From assembly GCF_001730305.1 (NCBI RefSeq), contig NZ_MIJY01000012.1:124001-188000 (forward strand): a DNA stretch of 64,000 bases, written 5' to 3'. The notes below the pieces were generated by a model that saw only the letters and a program-made list of their open reading frames with translations, had not been told where the DNA came from and did not search any database. Both the position numbers and the translations under genes were made by a program. This document shows positions 9,522 to 18,196 of this stretch, piece by piece; positions within the stretch are counted from its first letter, which is position 1; the number at the start of each line of letters is the position of its first letter. The stretch comes from Enterococcus termitis. GTDB taxonomy: Bacteria; Bacillota; Bacilli; Lactobacillales; Enterococcaceae.

Positions 9522-10008
9522 CTAAGTGTTCCTCCATATATGCATCTAAATCTTCTGCTTTGATCGGTTCAATGATTTTATCAATAAATAGTTCGCCGTT
9601 TAAGTGATCGATCTCATGTTGAAATGCTCTAGCTAAATAGCCGTAAGCTGTCACTTCGATTTCATCTCCCTCACGATCAAAATAGCGAACAGTGACTTCC
9701 TCAGCCCGCTCGACCGTTCCATAGGTCCCAGGAATACTTAAACAGCCTTCTACATCTATGTCTGTTCCTTTACTTTCGATGATTTCTGGATTGATCAGCT
9801 CAAACAAGCCTGTTTCCTCATCCACTTCGACCACAGCAAGCTGTAGGTTTTTGCCGATTTGAGGTGCTGCTAAACCAATTCCATCATGGGCAATCATCGT
9901 TTCATACATGTTTTCTAAAAGAAGAATCGTTTCATCAGTAATCATGGTAATCGGCTTCGCTTTTTGTGTTAAACGTTCATTTGGGTGTATTACAATAGGA
10001 TAGCGCAT
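9514..10008 (-). CDS. def: Peptide deformylase
   Basis: This 164-residue metalloenzyme removes the N-formyl group from new proteins. All three motifs are present: GIGLAAPQIG (about 43-52), EGCLSIPG (about 88-95, Cys is a metal ligand) and QHEIDHLNG (about 129-137, HExxH with catalytic Glu). The length and EGCLS sequence fit the short type-1 deformylases; many Firmicutes also carry a longer type-2 enzyme elsewhere. It overlaps fmt by eight bases and lies 73 bases after priA. Confidence 0.96.
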   Translation of the reverse strand: MRYPIVIHPNERLTQKAKPITMITDETILLLENMYETMIAHDGIGLAAPQIGKNLQLAVVEVDEETGLFELINPEIIESKGTDIDVEGCLSIPGTYGTVERAEEVTVRYFDREGDEIEVTAYGYLARAFQHEIDHLNGELFIDKIIEPIKAEDLDAYMEEHLDD

Positions 10009-10081
10009 AACATTTCCTTTCTATCGGAGCAAGTTTTTTAGTTTTTATAACGTTTCTCTTGTTTCCGAGAATCACAGGCGT

Positions 10082-12514
10082 CTAGATAAAGTTCATCGGC
10101 TCTGCATCGATTGATAATTTCAGTCCGTGTGCAGTTGCTTTTTGAGTGTCTGTCAGTATTTTCTGCAATATATTCTGTAGATTGGGTTCTTGCTTATATT
10201 TGATGATTACTTGATAGAAGTAGCGGTTATTGACTCGCATAATGGCATTAGGCGTTGGTCCAAGTAAAATGCTTTGATCCGATAAACCAGCTTGTAACTC
10301 TCTGACGATCTCAAACATCTGCTTTGCCGCTTGATTTTCTTCTGGATGGCTAGCTGTAATCTGAACTGTATAGTAAAAAGGCGGATAGTCTCCACGGTGG
10401 CGGACGTACATTTCTTTTTGATAAAAGTCTTCATAATCTTGTGCTTTGGCTAACTGGATCGCATAATGCTCTGGATTGAAAGATTGAATGATCACTTCTC
10501 CAGGCTTTTCTGCGCGTCCTGCGCGTCCGCTGACCTGTGTCAACAACTGAAATGTTCGTTCACTGGAACGAAAATCAGGAAGATTTAGGGCTGTATCCGC
10601 ATTTAATACGCCAACTAATGTTACATTAGGGAAATCCAGACCTTTTGCGATCATTTGAGTGCCCAATAAGATATCTGCTTCATGGTTGCCAAAAGCCGTT
10701 AGAATTTTTTCATGCGCACCTTTTCGCCGAGTCGTATCTACATCCATTCGCAAGATCCGACTATCTGGGAACAGCCCCTTTAGCTCTTCCTCTACTTTTT
10801 GCGTTCCAGTTCCGTAGTAGCGAATCTTATCTCCACCGCAATTCGGACAATGATAAGGAATTCGTTCTTCGTGACCGCAATAATGGCATTTCATCGTTTT
10901 AGTATCCATGTGCAAGGTCAATGAAATATCACAGTTTGGACAGGGCAAAACATAGCCGCAATCACGGCACATAACAAAGGAAGAATAGCCGCGCCGATTC
11001 AGTAATAGGACACTTTGCTCACCTTTAACAAGACGATCCTGCAGTTTTTCTTGAAGTGCTAAAGAAAAGGATGAGGTATTTTTCTGCTGAAGTTCTTCCC
11101 GCATATCTACGATATCAATGGTTGGTAATGTAGCGGTTTGGTTCGCTCGTTTCGTCAACACCAAGCGCTCATACACATTTTTTTGTGCCCGTGCTCGTGA
11201 CTCCAATGAGGGCGTAGCGCTTCCCAACACGATTGGGCAATGATGATAGGCGCCACGCCAAATCGCCAAATCTCTAGCGTGATATCGAGGTGTTTCTTCT
11301 TGTTTATAACTGGCTTCATGTTCTTCATCGATGATGATCACACCTAAATTTTCTAAAGGAGAAAAAATAGCCGAACGCACGCCAACGACAACTTGTGCTT
11401 CTCCACGCTCGATTTTTCGCCATTCATCATACTTTTCACCTTGTGATAACGCACTATGCATCACCGCTACCTGCTCACCAAAACGACTTTTAAAACGATG
11501 AACCATTTGGGGAGTTAAAGAAATTTCTGGTACTAACATCATGGCTGTTTTTCCTTGATTTAAGGCTTCTGCAATAATTTGAAGATAGACTTCTGTTTTA
11601 CCGCTGCCAGTGATTCCTTCTAATAAGTAGGTTTTACTTTGTGCTTGATTCATTGCTTCTAGGACACGATCAACAGCGACTTGCTGTTCATCATTTAAGG
11701 CTAACGCAGTCGTCTTTTCAAATGTATGATCTGCAAAGGGATCACGATACGCTTCTGTTTCCACGAAGGTCAGCCAGCCTCTTTTAGCCCCATCGTTTAA
11801 GACTGCTGTACTAAAGCCTAATGTCTTCATTTCCTTTACTGTGGTCATCTGTTCAAGCCCTAATTGTTGTAGATAATGAATCAGCTGTTCTTTTTTTTGC
11901 GAACCTTTTCTCAGATCCATACGCGCTTCTTCTAATTGCTCAAAAGATTTAAGCGCTTGGACATAGCGAATCGTTTTCACTTTATTTCTTGTATTGACCT
12001 CATAACGAATATCGACTTTCTGCTGCTTTCTCAACTGCATCAACTGCGGCAAAATATTTCGCTCCAAAGCTTCGTCCCAAGCAATTTCATCTAATCCGTA
12101 AAATAATTCATCTTGTACTGCTTCGTCTAATTCATCGGTCAAATATATGTATTTTCGATAATCTGCCCTCATCACACTCGGCAGCATCGTTTGTAGGCAG
12201 GTGATTTTAAACGCGAAAGTTTTCTCTTTCATATAATCTGCTAATGCTAATAATTCTGTATTTAATACTGGCTTCAAATCTAAAACAGACAGAATTTCTT
12301 TCCATTCAAAGGTTTGCTCAGCGATTTCTTCGTCTGAAACGGTTTGAATGTCTAAAACAAATCCCTGCAGATGACGATTTCCATTGCCAAAAGGTACTTC
12401 TACCCGCATTCCTACTGTAAGTTGATTTTCTAAGTTCAAAGGAATCAAATAAGTAAACGGTTGATCGGTCTGCATCGTTGGAACATCAACAATCACTTGG
12501 GCCGTCTTTCTCAT
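10082..12514 (-). CDS. priA: Primosomal replication restart helicase PriA
   Basis: This protein of about 810 residues reloads the replisome at stalled forks. An N-terminal 3'-end-binding domain (about 1-105) precedes a winged helix and an SF2 helicase core with Walker A LEGITGSGKTEVY, box II IIDEEHE, and the late motif QVSGRAGRAEKPGEVIIQ. A zinc region with paired Cys motifs (CRDCGYVLPCPNC, CHYCG, CPNCGG) lies between the helicase lobes. I prefer the ATG at 12514 because GGAGGA (12526-12521) is then six bases upstream; the ATG at 12520 directly abuts that site. In many Firmicutes coaBC or rpoZ precedes priA; here an insertion lies upstream. Confidence 0.96.
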   Translation of the reverse strand: MRKTAQVIVDVPTMQTDQPFTYLIPLNLENQLTVGMRVEVPFGNGNRHLQGFVLDIQTVSDEEIAEQTFEWKEILSVLDLKPVLNTELLALADYMKEKTFAFKITCLQTMLPSVMRADYRKYIYLTDELDEAVQDELFYGLDEIAWDEALERNILPQLMQLRKQQKVDIRYEVNTRNKVKTIRYVQALKSFEQLEEARMDLRKGSQKKEQLIHYLQQLGLEQMTTVKEMKTLGFSTAVLNDGAKRGWLTFVETEAYRDPFADHTFEKTTALALNDEQQVAVDRVLEAMNQAQSKTYLLEGITGSGKTEVYLQIIAEALNQGKTAMMLVPEISLTPQMVHRFKSRFGEQVAVMHSALSQGEKYDEWRKIERGEAQVVVGVRSAIFSPLENLGVIIIDEEHEASYKQEETPRYHARDLAIWRGAYHHCPIVLGSATPSLESRARAQKNVYERLVLTKRANQTATLPTIDIVDMREELQQKNTSSFSLALQEKLQDRLVKGEQSVLLLNRRGYSSFVMCRDCGYVLPCPNCDISLTLHMDTKTMKCHYCGHEERIPYHCPNCGGDKIRYYGTGTQKVEEELKGLFPDSRILRMDVDTTRRKGAHEKILTAFGNHEADILLGTQMIAKGLDFPNVTLVGVLNADTALNLPDFRSSERTFQLLTQVSGRAGRAEKPGEVIIQSFNPEHYAIQLAKAQDYEDFYQKEMYVRHRGDYPPFYYTVQITASHPEENQAAKQMFEIVRELQAGLSDQSILLGPTPNAIMRVNNRYFYQVIIKYKQEPNLQNILQKILTDTQKATAHGLKLSIDAEPMNFI

Positions 12515-12591
12515 ATACATTCCTCCATTCTTTTATTATTTAACTAAATGCTCTTTTTAAACATCCTTCTCGCTTGTGCTTTTCTTTGCTT

Positions 12592-12620
12592 ATTGTACTA
12601 AAGAATCCCTGTTTTGTCTT
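12592..12620 (-). promoter_or_regulatory. Candidate promoter of priA operon
   Basis: On the minus strand, AAGACA (12620-12615) and TACAAT (12597-12592) are separated by 17 bases. The -10 is good and the -35 is four of six. A local promoter is expected because priA is cut off from rpoZ. Confidence 0.4.
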
Positions 12621-12663
12621 GCTTCTCCGGTTTCTATTGTAAAAAAAGCCATAGATAACTGTT

Positions 12664-13095
12664 TTATTCGACTGTTTTCTCTTTTCTGTAGTATAAAGCG
12701 TACAGTCCTTCTTCACCATCATGGATTTTTTCAGTTCCAGCGGCTACTGCTTTTTGATAATAGTCGATCTTCCAGTCGATTTTCTCTAGATTTGCTTCTA
12801 AATCAGCAACCATCGCTCTCATCTTTTCTCGATAGTTTTTATAGTAGTCTAGTCGCTGCTTCAATGTTTGATCCCCGCCCATGATCATCGTCATGACTGC
12901 TTTTATTTCCTTCGTTGTTGCTCCTGTGTCTTTCATAAAACGGATCGTTGCCAATAAATCCAAATCAGATTCAGAAAAATGACGAACGCCATGCTGATCT
13001 TTTGTAACAAAAGGTAGCAACCCTAAACGATCATAATATCTCAACGTATGCTCGGAAAAATCGGTCATCTTCGCTATTTCTCCAACTGTGTACAT
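12664..13095 (-). CDS. MerR-family transcriptional regulator
   Basis: A 143-residue regulator whose N terminus has the MerR winged helix-turn-helix: YTVGEIAKMTDFSEHTLRYY with the RYYDRLGLL signature. A Glu/Lys-rich dimerisation helix follows (about 75-125). No conserved metal-binding Cys pair is visible, so it belongs to the non-metal MerR group (YhdM/AdhR-like), which often responds to aldehydes, redox stress or small organics. It is divergent from the SDR gene at 13177; the shared region has a MerR-type promoter. It probably regulates that gene and itself. Confidence 0.88.
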   Translation of the reverse strand: MYTVGEIAKMTDFSEHTLRYYDRLGLLPFVTKDQHGVRHFSESDLDLLATIRFMKDTGATTKEIKAVMTMIMGGDQTLKQRLDYYKNYREKMRAMVADLEANLEKIDWKIDYYQKAVAAGTEKIHDGEEGLYALYYRKEKTVE

Positions 13096-13112
13096 ATTTG
13101 AATTCTCCCTTC

Positions 13113-13143
13113 TTGACTTTGAGTATGGTCAAAGGTGTAGTAT
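13113..13143 (+). promoter_or_regulatory. MerR-type operator/promoter of the SDR gene
   Basis: TTGACT (13113-13118) and TAGTAT (13138-13143) are separated by 19 bases, the over-long spacer that MerR proteins correct by twisting DNA. The spacer region contains the inverted repeat TTGAC(10 bases)GTCAA (13113-13132). The sequence fits MerR activation of the downstream SDR gene. Confidence 0.65.
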
Positions 13144-13176
13144 ACCACATATCAACGAAAAGTGAGGCGTTTATGA

Positions 13177-13908
13177 ATGAAAAAACCTTTAGTCATTATT
13201 ACAGGAGCCAGCTCTGGATTCGGTGCTGAGATGGCCAAACAATTTAATGCCGACAACTATCCTTTATTATTACTTGGACGACGAGTAGAAAAAATCAATG
13301 CACTGCCGCTAAACTTTGACCAAGTGTTAGTGAAAGCTGTTGACGTTACAAACTTAGAACAATTTCAAGCGGCGGTTGCTGAAGGTGAAAAAGCATTTGG
13401 AAAAGCAGACCTACTCATAAACAATGCGGGTGTAATGCTTTTAGGTAATGTGTGGAAACAAGACGCATCAGAGTGGCAAACGATGATGGATACAAATGTC
13501 ATTGGTGTCTTAAATGGAATGAAAACAGTGATGCAGTCGATGATGGACAGACACCACGGAACGATCATCAATATCAGTTCAATTGCAGGGCGTAAAACCT
13601 TCGGCAACCACGCTGCCTACGCCGCAAGTAAATTTGGCGTCCACGCCTTATCTGAAACGGTTCGTGAGGAACTATCTTCTCATAATGTCCGCGTCCTTGT
13701 AATGGCGCCTGGCGCAGCTGAAACAGAGCTATTGACTCACGTCACAGATCAAGATGCTGCAGATACTTACGAAAGCTGGAAAGCTTCAATGGGCGGAGTA
13801 ACGTTAGACCCCATTTATGTAGCCAAAACTGTCAAATACATGTATGAACTTCCACAAGAAGTATCTATTCGTGAAGTACTGATCGCAGCGACTAGTCAAG
13901 ATGCTTAA
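13177..13908 (+). CDS. Short-chain dehydrogenase/reductase
   Basis: A 243-residue classical SDR oxidoreductase. It has the NAD(P)-binding TGASSGFGAEMAKQ (about 10-23), NNAGVM (about 88-93), the catalytic Ser in NISSIAGR (about 136) and YAASK (about 149-153). LGRRVEK after the second strand, with Arg where NADP enzymes have one, suggests NADP preference. It resembles the YdfG-like/serine-dehydrogenase group, but the substrate cannot be read from sequence. GAGG lies nine bases before the ATG. It is divergent from the MerR gene and probably controlled by it. Confidence 0.9.
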   Translation: MKKPLVIITGASSGFGAEMAKQFNADNYPLLLLGRRVEKINALPLNFDQVLVKAVDVTNLEQFQAAVAEGEKAFGKADLLINNAGVMLLGNVWKQDASEWQTMMDTNVIGVLNGMKTVMQSMMDRHHGTIINISSIAGRKTFGNHAAYAASKFGVHALSETVREELSSHNVRVLVMAPGAAETELLTHVTDQDAADTYESWKASMGGVTLDPIYVAKTVKYMYELPQEVSIREVLIAATSQDA

Positions 13909-13972
13909 ATCAATCACAGGTAGTAATCCTGACCTATTTTAAACCTTCAAAGAAAGCATAAATATGAAAAAT

Positions 13973-14018
13973 GAGTTTGAACAATCCCCTTCCAAGGGCT
14001 TGCTCAAACTCTTATCAT
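13973..14018. terminator. Hairpin between the convergent SDR and WxL-locus regulator genes
   Basis: An imperfect inverted repeat, GAGTTTGA...TCAAACTC (13973-14011), has inner CAA/TTG and CCC/GGG pairs, followed by a modest T-rich run. It lies between two convergent genes. Confidence 0.6.
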
Positions 14019-14079
14019 TGTTATTAGTAACTCGTGGCTGAGGATAGCACTCGGAATCAATTATATGTTCCCCCCCTCA

Positions 14080-14769
14080 TTAAACAGTCAAAACATAGCC
14101 TTTCGATCTTACGGTTCGAATCGCTTTTGATGTTCCTATTTCCTCTTCAAATTTCTTGCGGATATGAAAAATCAGGTTACTGATGCGATAGACTTTCCGG
14201 TGTTCGTTCTCTTTTTCTCCCCAAATCGCTTTATATATTTCTTCATACGTAACGGTTTCACCTACGTTTTGAAACAAGATGTCCATCGCTTTATACTCAA
14301 GATTGGTTAAGCGAATTTCATCATTCTCATTTACCATGATACTTCTATTTCTAATATTTAATACAAGTCCGCCGCCATTATTTTTAGAAACAATTTTTTC
14401 CTCACTGTGTTGCCCATTCATTGCTTTTCTTCGTAACGCATTAGATACGATCAGGACCCATTCTTCCAATTTTAGGTGGTCTGTCATCACACCATCTGCC
14501 CCAAGCTTTAAATAAACCATTCGATTCATCTCATTTTGAGCCGTCGCCCAAATCCAGATCAATGAGTCTAACTCTTTTTTCAACTGCAACAGTTGACCAC
14601 AAATTTCGCCAGTTTGCTCTGGTTTATTTTCCAATAAGATAAGCAGATCAAAAACAGCCCCTTCATCAGAGGCAGTTTGATGAAGTTCCCAGTCACTGGG
14701 CATCTGTGCTTGAAATTGTGTCCAACCTGACGTGTCTCCTTCAAAATTTACTACGCCGATACGATACAT
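14080..14769 (-). CDS. OmpR/PhoB-type winged-helix regulator of the WxL locus
   Basis: A 229-residue protein starting at the ATG at 14769, which has GGAGGGG five bases upstream; the longer ORF start at 14814 has no such signal. The N-terminal half (about 1-115) resembles a response-regulator receiver domain but lacks a recognisable acidic pocket and phospho-Asp, so it is a degenerate receiver. The C-terminal half (about 130-229) is an OmpR-type DNA-binding domain ending in IRTVRSKGYVL. No histidine kinase is nearby. As the last gene of the WxL operon it probably regulates the operon. Confidence 0.8.
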   Translation of the reverse strand: MYRIGVVNFEGDTSGWTQFQAQMPSDWELHQTASDEGAVFDLLILLENKPEQTGEICGQLLQLKKELDSLIWIWATAQNEMNRMVYLKLGADGVMTDHLKLEEWVLIVSNALRRKAMNGQHSEEKIVSKNNGGGLVLNIRNRSIMVNENDEIRLTNLEYKAMDILFQNVGETVTYEEIYKAIWGEKENEHRKVYRISNLIFHIRKKFEEEIGTSKAIRTVRSKGYVLTV

Positions 14770-14814
14770 AGTTTCCCCTCCACTAGAAAATTTCCACTTG
14801 ATTGCACTAATCAA

Positions 14815-15450
14815 TCAGTAACTTCTTACTTGATAAAACGGCCACCAACGCAGCTCAACCGTTCCAATGATCATTTGTTTGTCAACGACACCATAATAAC
14901 GACTATCCGTCGCATATTTGCGGTTATCGCCGAGTACAAGGTACTTGTCTTTCGGAATCATTCCTGTATTCGTCTTGAGAATATCTGCTGAATCAAAATC
15001 TTCTGTGATCATTTCGTTGTCTAATTTCGCCTGCGCCAATGCTCTTTGCAAAAAGCGTTCGACAATTAATCGGTCATTTATATACAATTCATCATTGCTG
15101 TAGCGAACCGTTTCCTGCGGCAAGCCAATGATTCGTCGAATCGAAGTCCCGTTTCCATCCGGCTGTTTAAAATAAACCAATGAAAAACGTCTAAGCTTGC
15201 CTAAACGATTCACGTACACACGATCACCATCATTTAAACTCTCTCTCATCCCATAACCAATAGTTTGAGGGAGCGCAAACACAAATTGTGAACACAATAC
15301 GCCCAAGACAACTACAATCAAACAGGTGATGCCAATTTCTTGACTCAGTTCCTTGTACCTATGATTCTTTTTTCTTTTTTTTCTCGTTTTTTTCCTAGGT
15401 GTTCGCTTCTTATTAGGGTGTTTTTTTCTGTTCATTTCAGTCACTGCCAT
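14815..15450 (-). CDS. Signal peptidase I homologue lacking catalytic Ser and Lys
   Basis: This 211-residue S26-family protein has a very basic N-terminal tail (about 7-33), one membrane segment (about 39-60) and an extracellular domain. Family boxes are recognisable: GMRESLNDGDRVYVNR aligns with SMxPTLxxGDxVxV, RRIIGLPQE with KRVIGLPGD, and LGDNRKYATDSRYYG is near-perfect. The catalytic Ser position is Gly67 (codon GGG) and the Lys position is Arg105 (codon CGA), so it is probably not a protease. Streptococcal pilus loci contain comparable inactive homologues (SipA) that act in assembly. Here it lies between the membrane protein and the regulator of the WxL locus. Confidence 0.85.
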   Translation of the reverse strand: MAVTEMNRKKHPNKKRTPRKKTRKKRKKNHRYKELSQEIGITCLIVVVLGVLCSQFVFALPQTIGYGMRESLNDGDRVYVNRLGKLRRFSLVYFKQPDGNGTSIRRIIGLPQETVRYSNDELYINDRLIVERFLQRALAQAKLDNEMITEDFDSADILKTNTGMIPKDKYLVLGDNRKYATDSRYYGVVDKQMIIGTVELRWWPFYQVRSY

Positions 15451-15462
15451 TTCTTATGCTAC

Positions 15463-16128
15463 TTACTTCTTTTGTTCGAGCGCAGTTTCATTGACTTTAA
15501 AATAAGCAAAGATGTTCTTCTGAATCGTTTGGACTTTTTTGATATCTGCCACATAATCGTCATAGGTTGTTTTATCCTGTAGACTTTCAATTGACTGATT
15601 ATTCAAGTTCAAGCCCAGCTCTTTCATTTGTGAATAATAGCGATTCAACATTTTTTGACCATCCACAGTCAATCGAGGATCTGCATAACGAACACCAAAC
15701 CCAGATAACTTTGCAGCAAGCTCCCGGATATTCTTCCGTGTTTTCTCCGCATTTTTTGTGTCTTTTATCGTCGCTAATTGTTCTTCCGTTCGAGTCAACA
15801 AGTAATAGCCTTCAACGATCCCATCAGAATCTCGATCACTTAGATTCGTTGCTTGATGGTAACGGGAAAAAACGGCTCCTCCTGCTAGAAGTCCTCCTAC
15901 CACGAAAAAGAGCAGTCCCGTTCGGACTTGTTTTTTTGTTTTATTTTTCAACCTGAAGGCTTTCTTTTTAAAAACAGCACGCTTTTTTTTATTTTTAAAA
16001 CGTCGTTGCTTTAGCTGCACCATTTTTCTTCGAGTAATAACAGCCCCGACAAAAAAGGCACCTGCAACTATTATACAGAGGATAGCTGTTGAAAGTATCC
16101 CAATAAAAACCCAGTCTAGTGTCGACAT
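15463..16128 (-). CDS. Two-pass membrane protein of the WxL locus
   Basis: A 221-residue protein. I start it at the ATG at 16128, which has GGAGGA seven bases upstream; the ORF extends to 16170 without a better site. A first membrane segment (about 6-28) is followed by an extremely basic cytoplasmic loop (about 30-68) and a second membrane segment (about 70-88). The remaining part (about 95-221) is outside and helical, with a DRDSDG stretch resembling a Ca2+-binding loop. No enzymatic motif is visible. It lies between the DUF916/DUF3324 gene and the pseudo-signal-peptidase gene, so a role in WxL export or complex assembly is inferred. Confidence 0.7.
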   Translation of the reverse strand: MSTLDWVFIGILSTAILCIIVAGAFFVGAVITRRKMVQLKQRRFKNKKKRAVFKKKAFRLKNKTKKQVRTGLLFFVVGGLLAGGAVFSRYHQATNLSDRDSDGIVEGYYLLTRTEEQLATIKDTKNAEKTRKNIRELAAKLSGFGVRYADPRLTVDGQKMLNRYYSQMKELGLNLNNQSIESLQDKTTYDDYVADIKKVQTIQKNIFAYFKVNETALEQKK

Positions 16129-16217
16129 TTTTCTATCCTCCAGAGGATGGCATTCGTGATACACCACCATTTTTTTCGAATAGACAGCAATTTCAATAAA
16201 CCATTCCTTTTACTTCG

Positions 16218-17291
16218 CTATCTTTTCTTCCTCACTTGATTACTTTTCTTTTTTTTCCGTGCTTGCTTTTTCTTCTTTTGTCTAAAGAAATGAACCACAA
16301 AAAATATAAGTATAACGATACCTAACGCTACGCCCACCAAAATCAGAATCATCGTCCAGTTCACACGACTTTCTTGCAGTAAACTTACGTCCTCTTTATT
16401 GAATTTGTCCGCTTCTTCATCGGTAATCGTAAATTCTTGTTCCCATTCCCATTTTTTATCCTTATCCGTCGTTACCAGAATATGCGCTCGATAATCGCCT
16501 GCGACCATCTGTTCACCATTCATCAACACGGGAAAGTTGATTTGAGAATTCGGTGCCATCCGCATTTTATTTTGTTTGGTGTCATATAAGACTTCATCTG
16601 ACCCTTTTTCCATGATTTGAACATCTACCGTCATCTCGTCAACATAAGCAGGCTGCGTATTTGAATAATTGATAAACACAGCATTACGATAATTTTGTTG
16701 TTCTGCAAAAACAGTATTCAGTTTCAGTTTCGGCTGTACAGCTATGTCTGTTTCGGTTAAGACCATGCCAACAAGGTAGCCGTATTCATTCTTGATCATA
16801 GCTTTTTGGTCTTCTGTTTGTCCCTTTTGAATCATGTAGATGCCGCCAGAAATCACCCCGTCAAATTGTGACGCCGGCATGTTGATCGTTAATGGGTAGT
16901 CGACACTTTGTTTCGCGGGGATCTTAACCGTTTTTTCTCCTTTTACGATATCCGCAAAATCATATTTTAACGACTTGTCCTTTTCCAATTTTGAAGGACC
17001 GTATTCGATCACGCCATTTGTATTTGTCTTCGCACTGTTCAGTGCAACTTCTACGGTAATTTCTTTGTCAGAACTATTGCTCATTCTGATCGTGACCGTT
17101 TGTTCTTGACTAGGTGTCATGCGTAAATCAAAATAACCGACCTCTTTATTATGTTGATTCTCCGGTTGAATCACTTTGTACGTAAAACCACTGCCGTCGT
17201 TTTCCGCTGCTTGTCCAGTAATTGTTAGCAGGTTACTATTAATCCCTATGTATAGAATAACCATCAGCCATATTGAAAAAATTTTTTTCAT
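16218..17291 (-). CDS. WxL-interacting protein with DUF916 and DUF3324 domains
   Basis: A 357-residue membrane-anchored surface protein. A signal peptide (about 1-29) is followed by a DUF916-type beta-sandwich (about 35-150, containing VGYFDLRMTPSQEQTVTIRM), a DUF3324-type domain (about 165-285), one membrane segment (about 309-333) and a Lys/Arg-rich cytoplasmic tail. Such proteins occur in every WxL locus and bind WxL proteins and peptidoglycan. It is downstream of the two WxL genes, behind an inverted repeat that may lower its expression. Confidence 0.92.
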   Translation of the reverse strand: MKKIFSIWLMVILYIGINSNLLTITGQAAENDGSGFTYKVIQPENQHNKEVGYFDLRMTPSQEQTVTIRMSNSSDKEITVEVALNSAKTNTNGVIEYGPSKLEKDKSLKYDFADIVKGEKTVKIPAKQSVDYPLTINMPASQFDGVISGGIYMIQKGQTEDQKAMIKNEYGYLVGMVLTETDIAVQPKLKLNTVFAEQQNYRNAVFINYSNTQPAYVDEMTVDVQIMEKGSDEVLYDTKQNKMRMAPNSQINFPVLMNGEQMVAGDYRAHILVTTDKDKKWEWEQEFTITDEEADKFNKEDVSLLQESRVNWTMILILVGVALGIVILIFFVVHFFRQKKKKQARKKKKSNQVRKKR

Positions 17292-17322
17292 CCCATACTG
17301 CCCTTTCTTGTAAGAAGAGAAG

Positions 17323-17349
17323 CAAGTCCGCCGTTATCTGGCGGACTTG
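17323..17349 (-). terminator. Internal hairpin in the WxL operon (possible attenuator)
   Basis: Perfect 10-bp stem, CAAGTCCGCC / GGCGGACTTG, with a seven-base loop between the WxL gene and the DUF916/DUF3324 gene. On the transcribed strand it is followed by a C/T-rich but not poly-U tract. It could partly stop transcription or protect the 3' end of the WxL message. Confidence 0.55.
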
Positions 17350-17388
17350 ATCGTCCTCTTCTACCTGTCCTTTTTATGCTGCACTCAA

Positions 17389-18168
17389 CTATCGTGCGTT
17401 TGCAATCGTCCAAGTGATGGTTGAAGAATAACCACTGCTTGTTGATAATTTATTTCCTTCTGAAGGAACCCATAATTTAACAGAGTCTCCTTCTGTACTA
17501 TCTGCTGTATCACCAAATTGTAGAATAAATTGACCAAATCCTTTGTCTGCTGCATCTTGTGTAACAAATGTTGTTGGTGTCGTTCCATCTGTTTCAACAG
17601 TTTGCGCGGCTGGAACACCAGCTGCATTTACTTGGTTTTGATCCGCACCATTAACTAATTTAATGTTACTGAATTTCAATTGAGCTGATTTCAGTTCTTT
17701 ATCCTGTTCATTAATAAATGTTGTTGCTTTAGCAATCAACGTATGTTTATTTGCTTCATTATTTGCACGTGTATCTTTAAATTGAACAAAGTTAGGGCTA
17801 ACTACTTTTTTGCCATCTTTGTATTCTACTTCAGCTGCTTGGGCAGTGTATTCCCAACCATTCCCTGTAGCTGGTGTTACTTTGTTAGCGCCAAAATTTA
17901 AGTCTGTGATCGCAATAACTTTTAAAGGACCGGCAGCGTCGTTAACCGGTGGTTTAATGATGTCACCTGGTTTTGTTGGATCCGTTGGGTCAAGTGGTTT
18001 GTCTTCCCCATCATCTTCACTAAAGTTGATCGTACCTTTTCCGCTAAACTCCAATGGATTCCCAGTAGTCGTTTCTTCTCCTTCAGCATATGCGCCATGT
18101 GGTAAGGCAACTGCTGCTCCGAATGCTGCTACTAATGCTGCAGCGCATAATTTGTGTGTCAATTTCAT
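17389..18168 (-). CDS. WxL-domain surface protein
   Basis: A 259-residue secreted protein with a signal peptide cleaved near AYAEGEE (about 29). An acidic Pro/Lys-rich segment (KPLDPTDPTKPGD) then leads to the WxL domain (about 75-259), which binds peptidoglycan non-covalently. The distal motif is clear (SSTITWTIANAR at the C terminus). The proximal motif reads GWEYTAQ, so the Leu of W-x-L is replaced by Tyr. This is the standard short WxL subunit that assembles with the large WxL protein and the DUF916/DUF3324 partner. Confidence 0.9.
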   Translation of the reverse strand: MKLTHKLCAAALVAAFGAAVALPHGAYAEGEETTTGNPLEFSGKGTINFSEDDGEDKPLDPTDPTKPGDIIKPPVNDAAGPLKVIAITDLNFGANKVTPATGNGWEYTAQAAEVEYKDGKKVVSPNFVQFKDTRANNEANKHTLIAKATTFINEQDKELKSAQLKFSNIKLVNGADQNQVNAAGVPAAQTVETDGTTPTTFVTQDAADKGFGQFILQFGDTADSTEGDSVKLWVPSEGNKLSTSSGYSSTITWTIANAR

Positions 18169-18196
18169 TTGTGTTTCCTCCTAGAATTTTTTAAAT

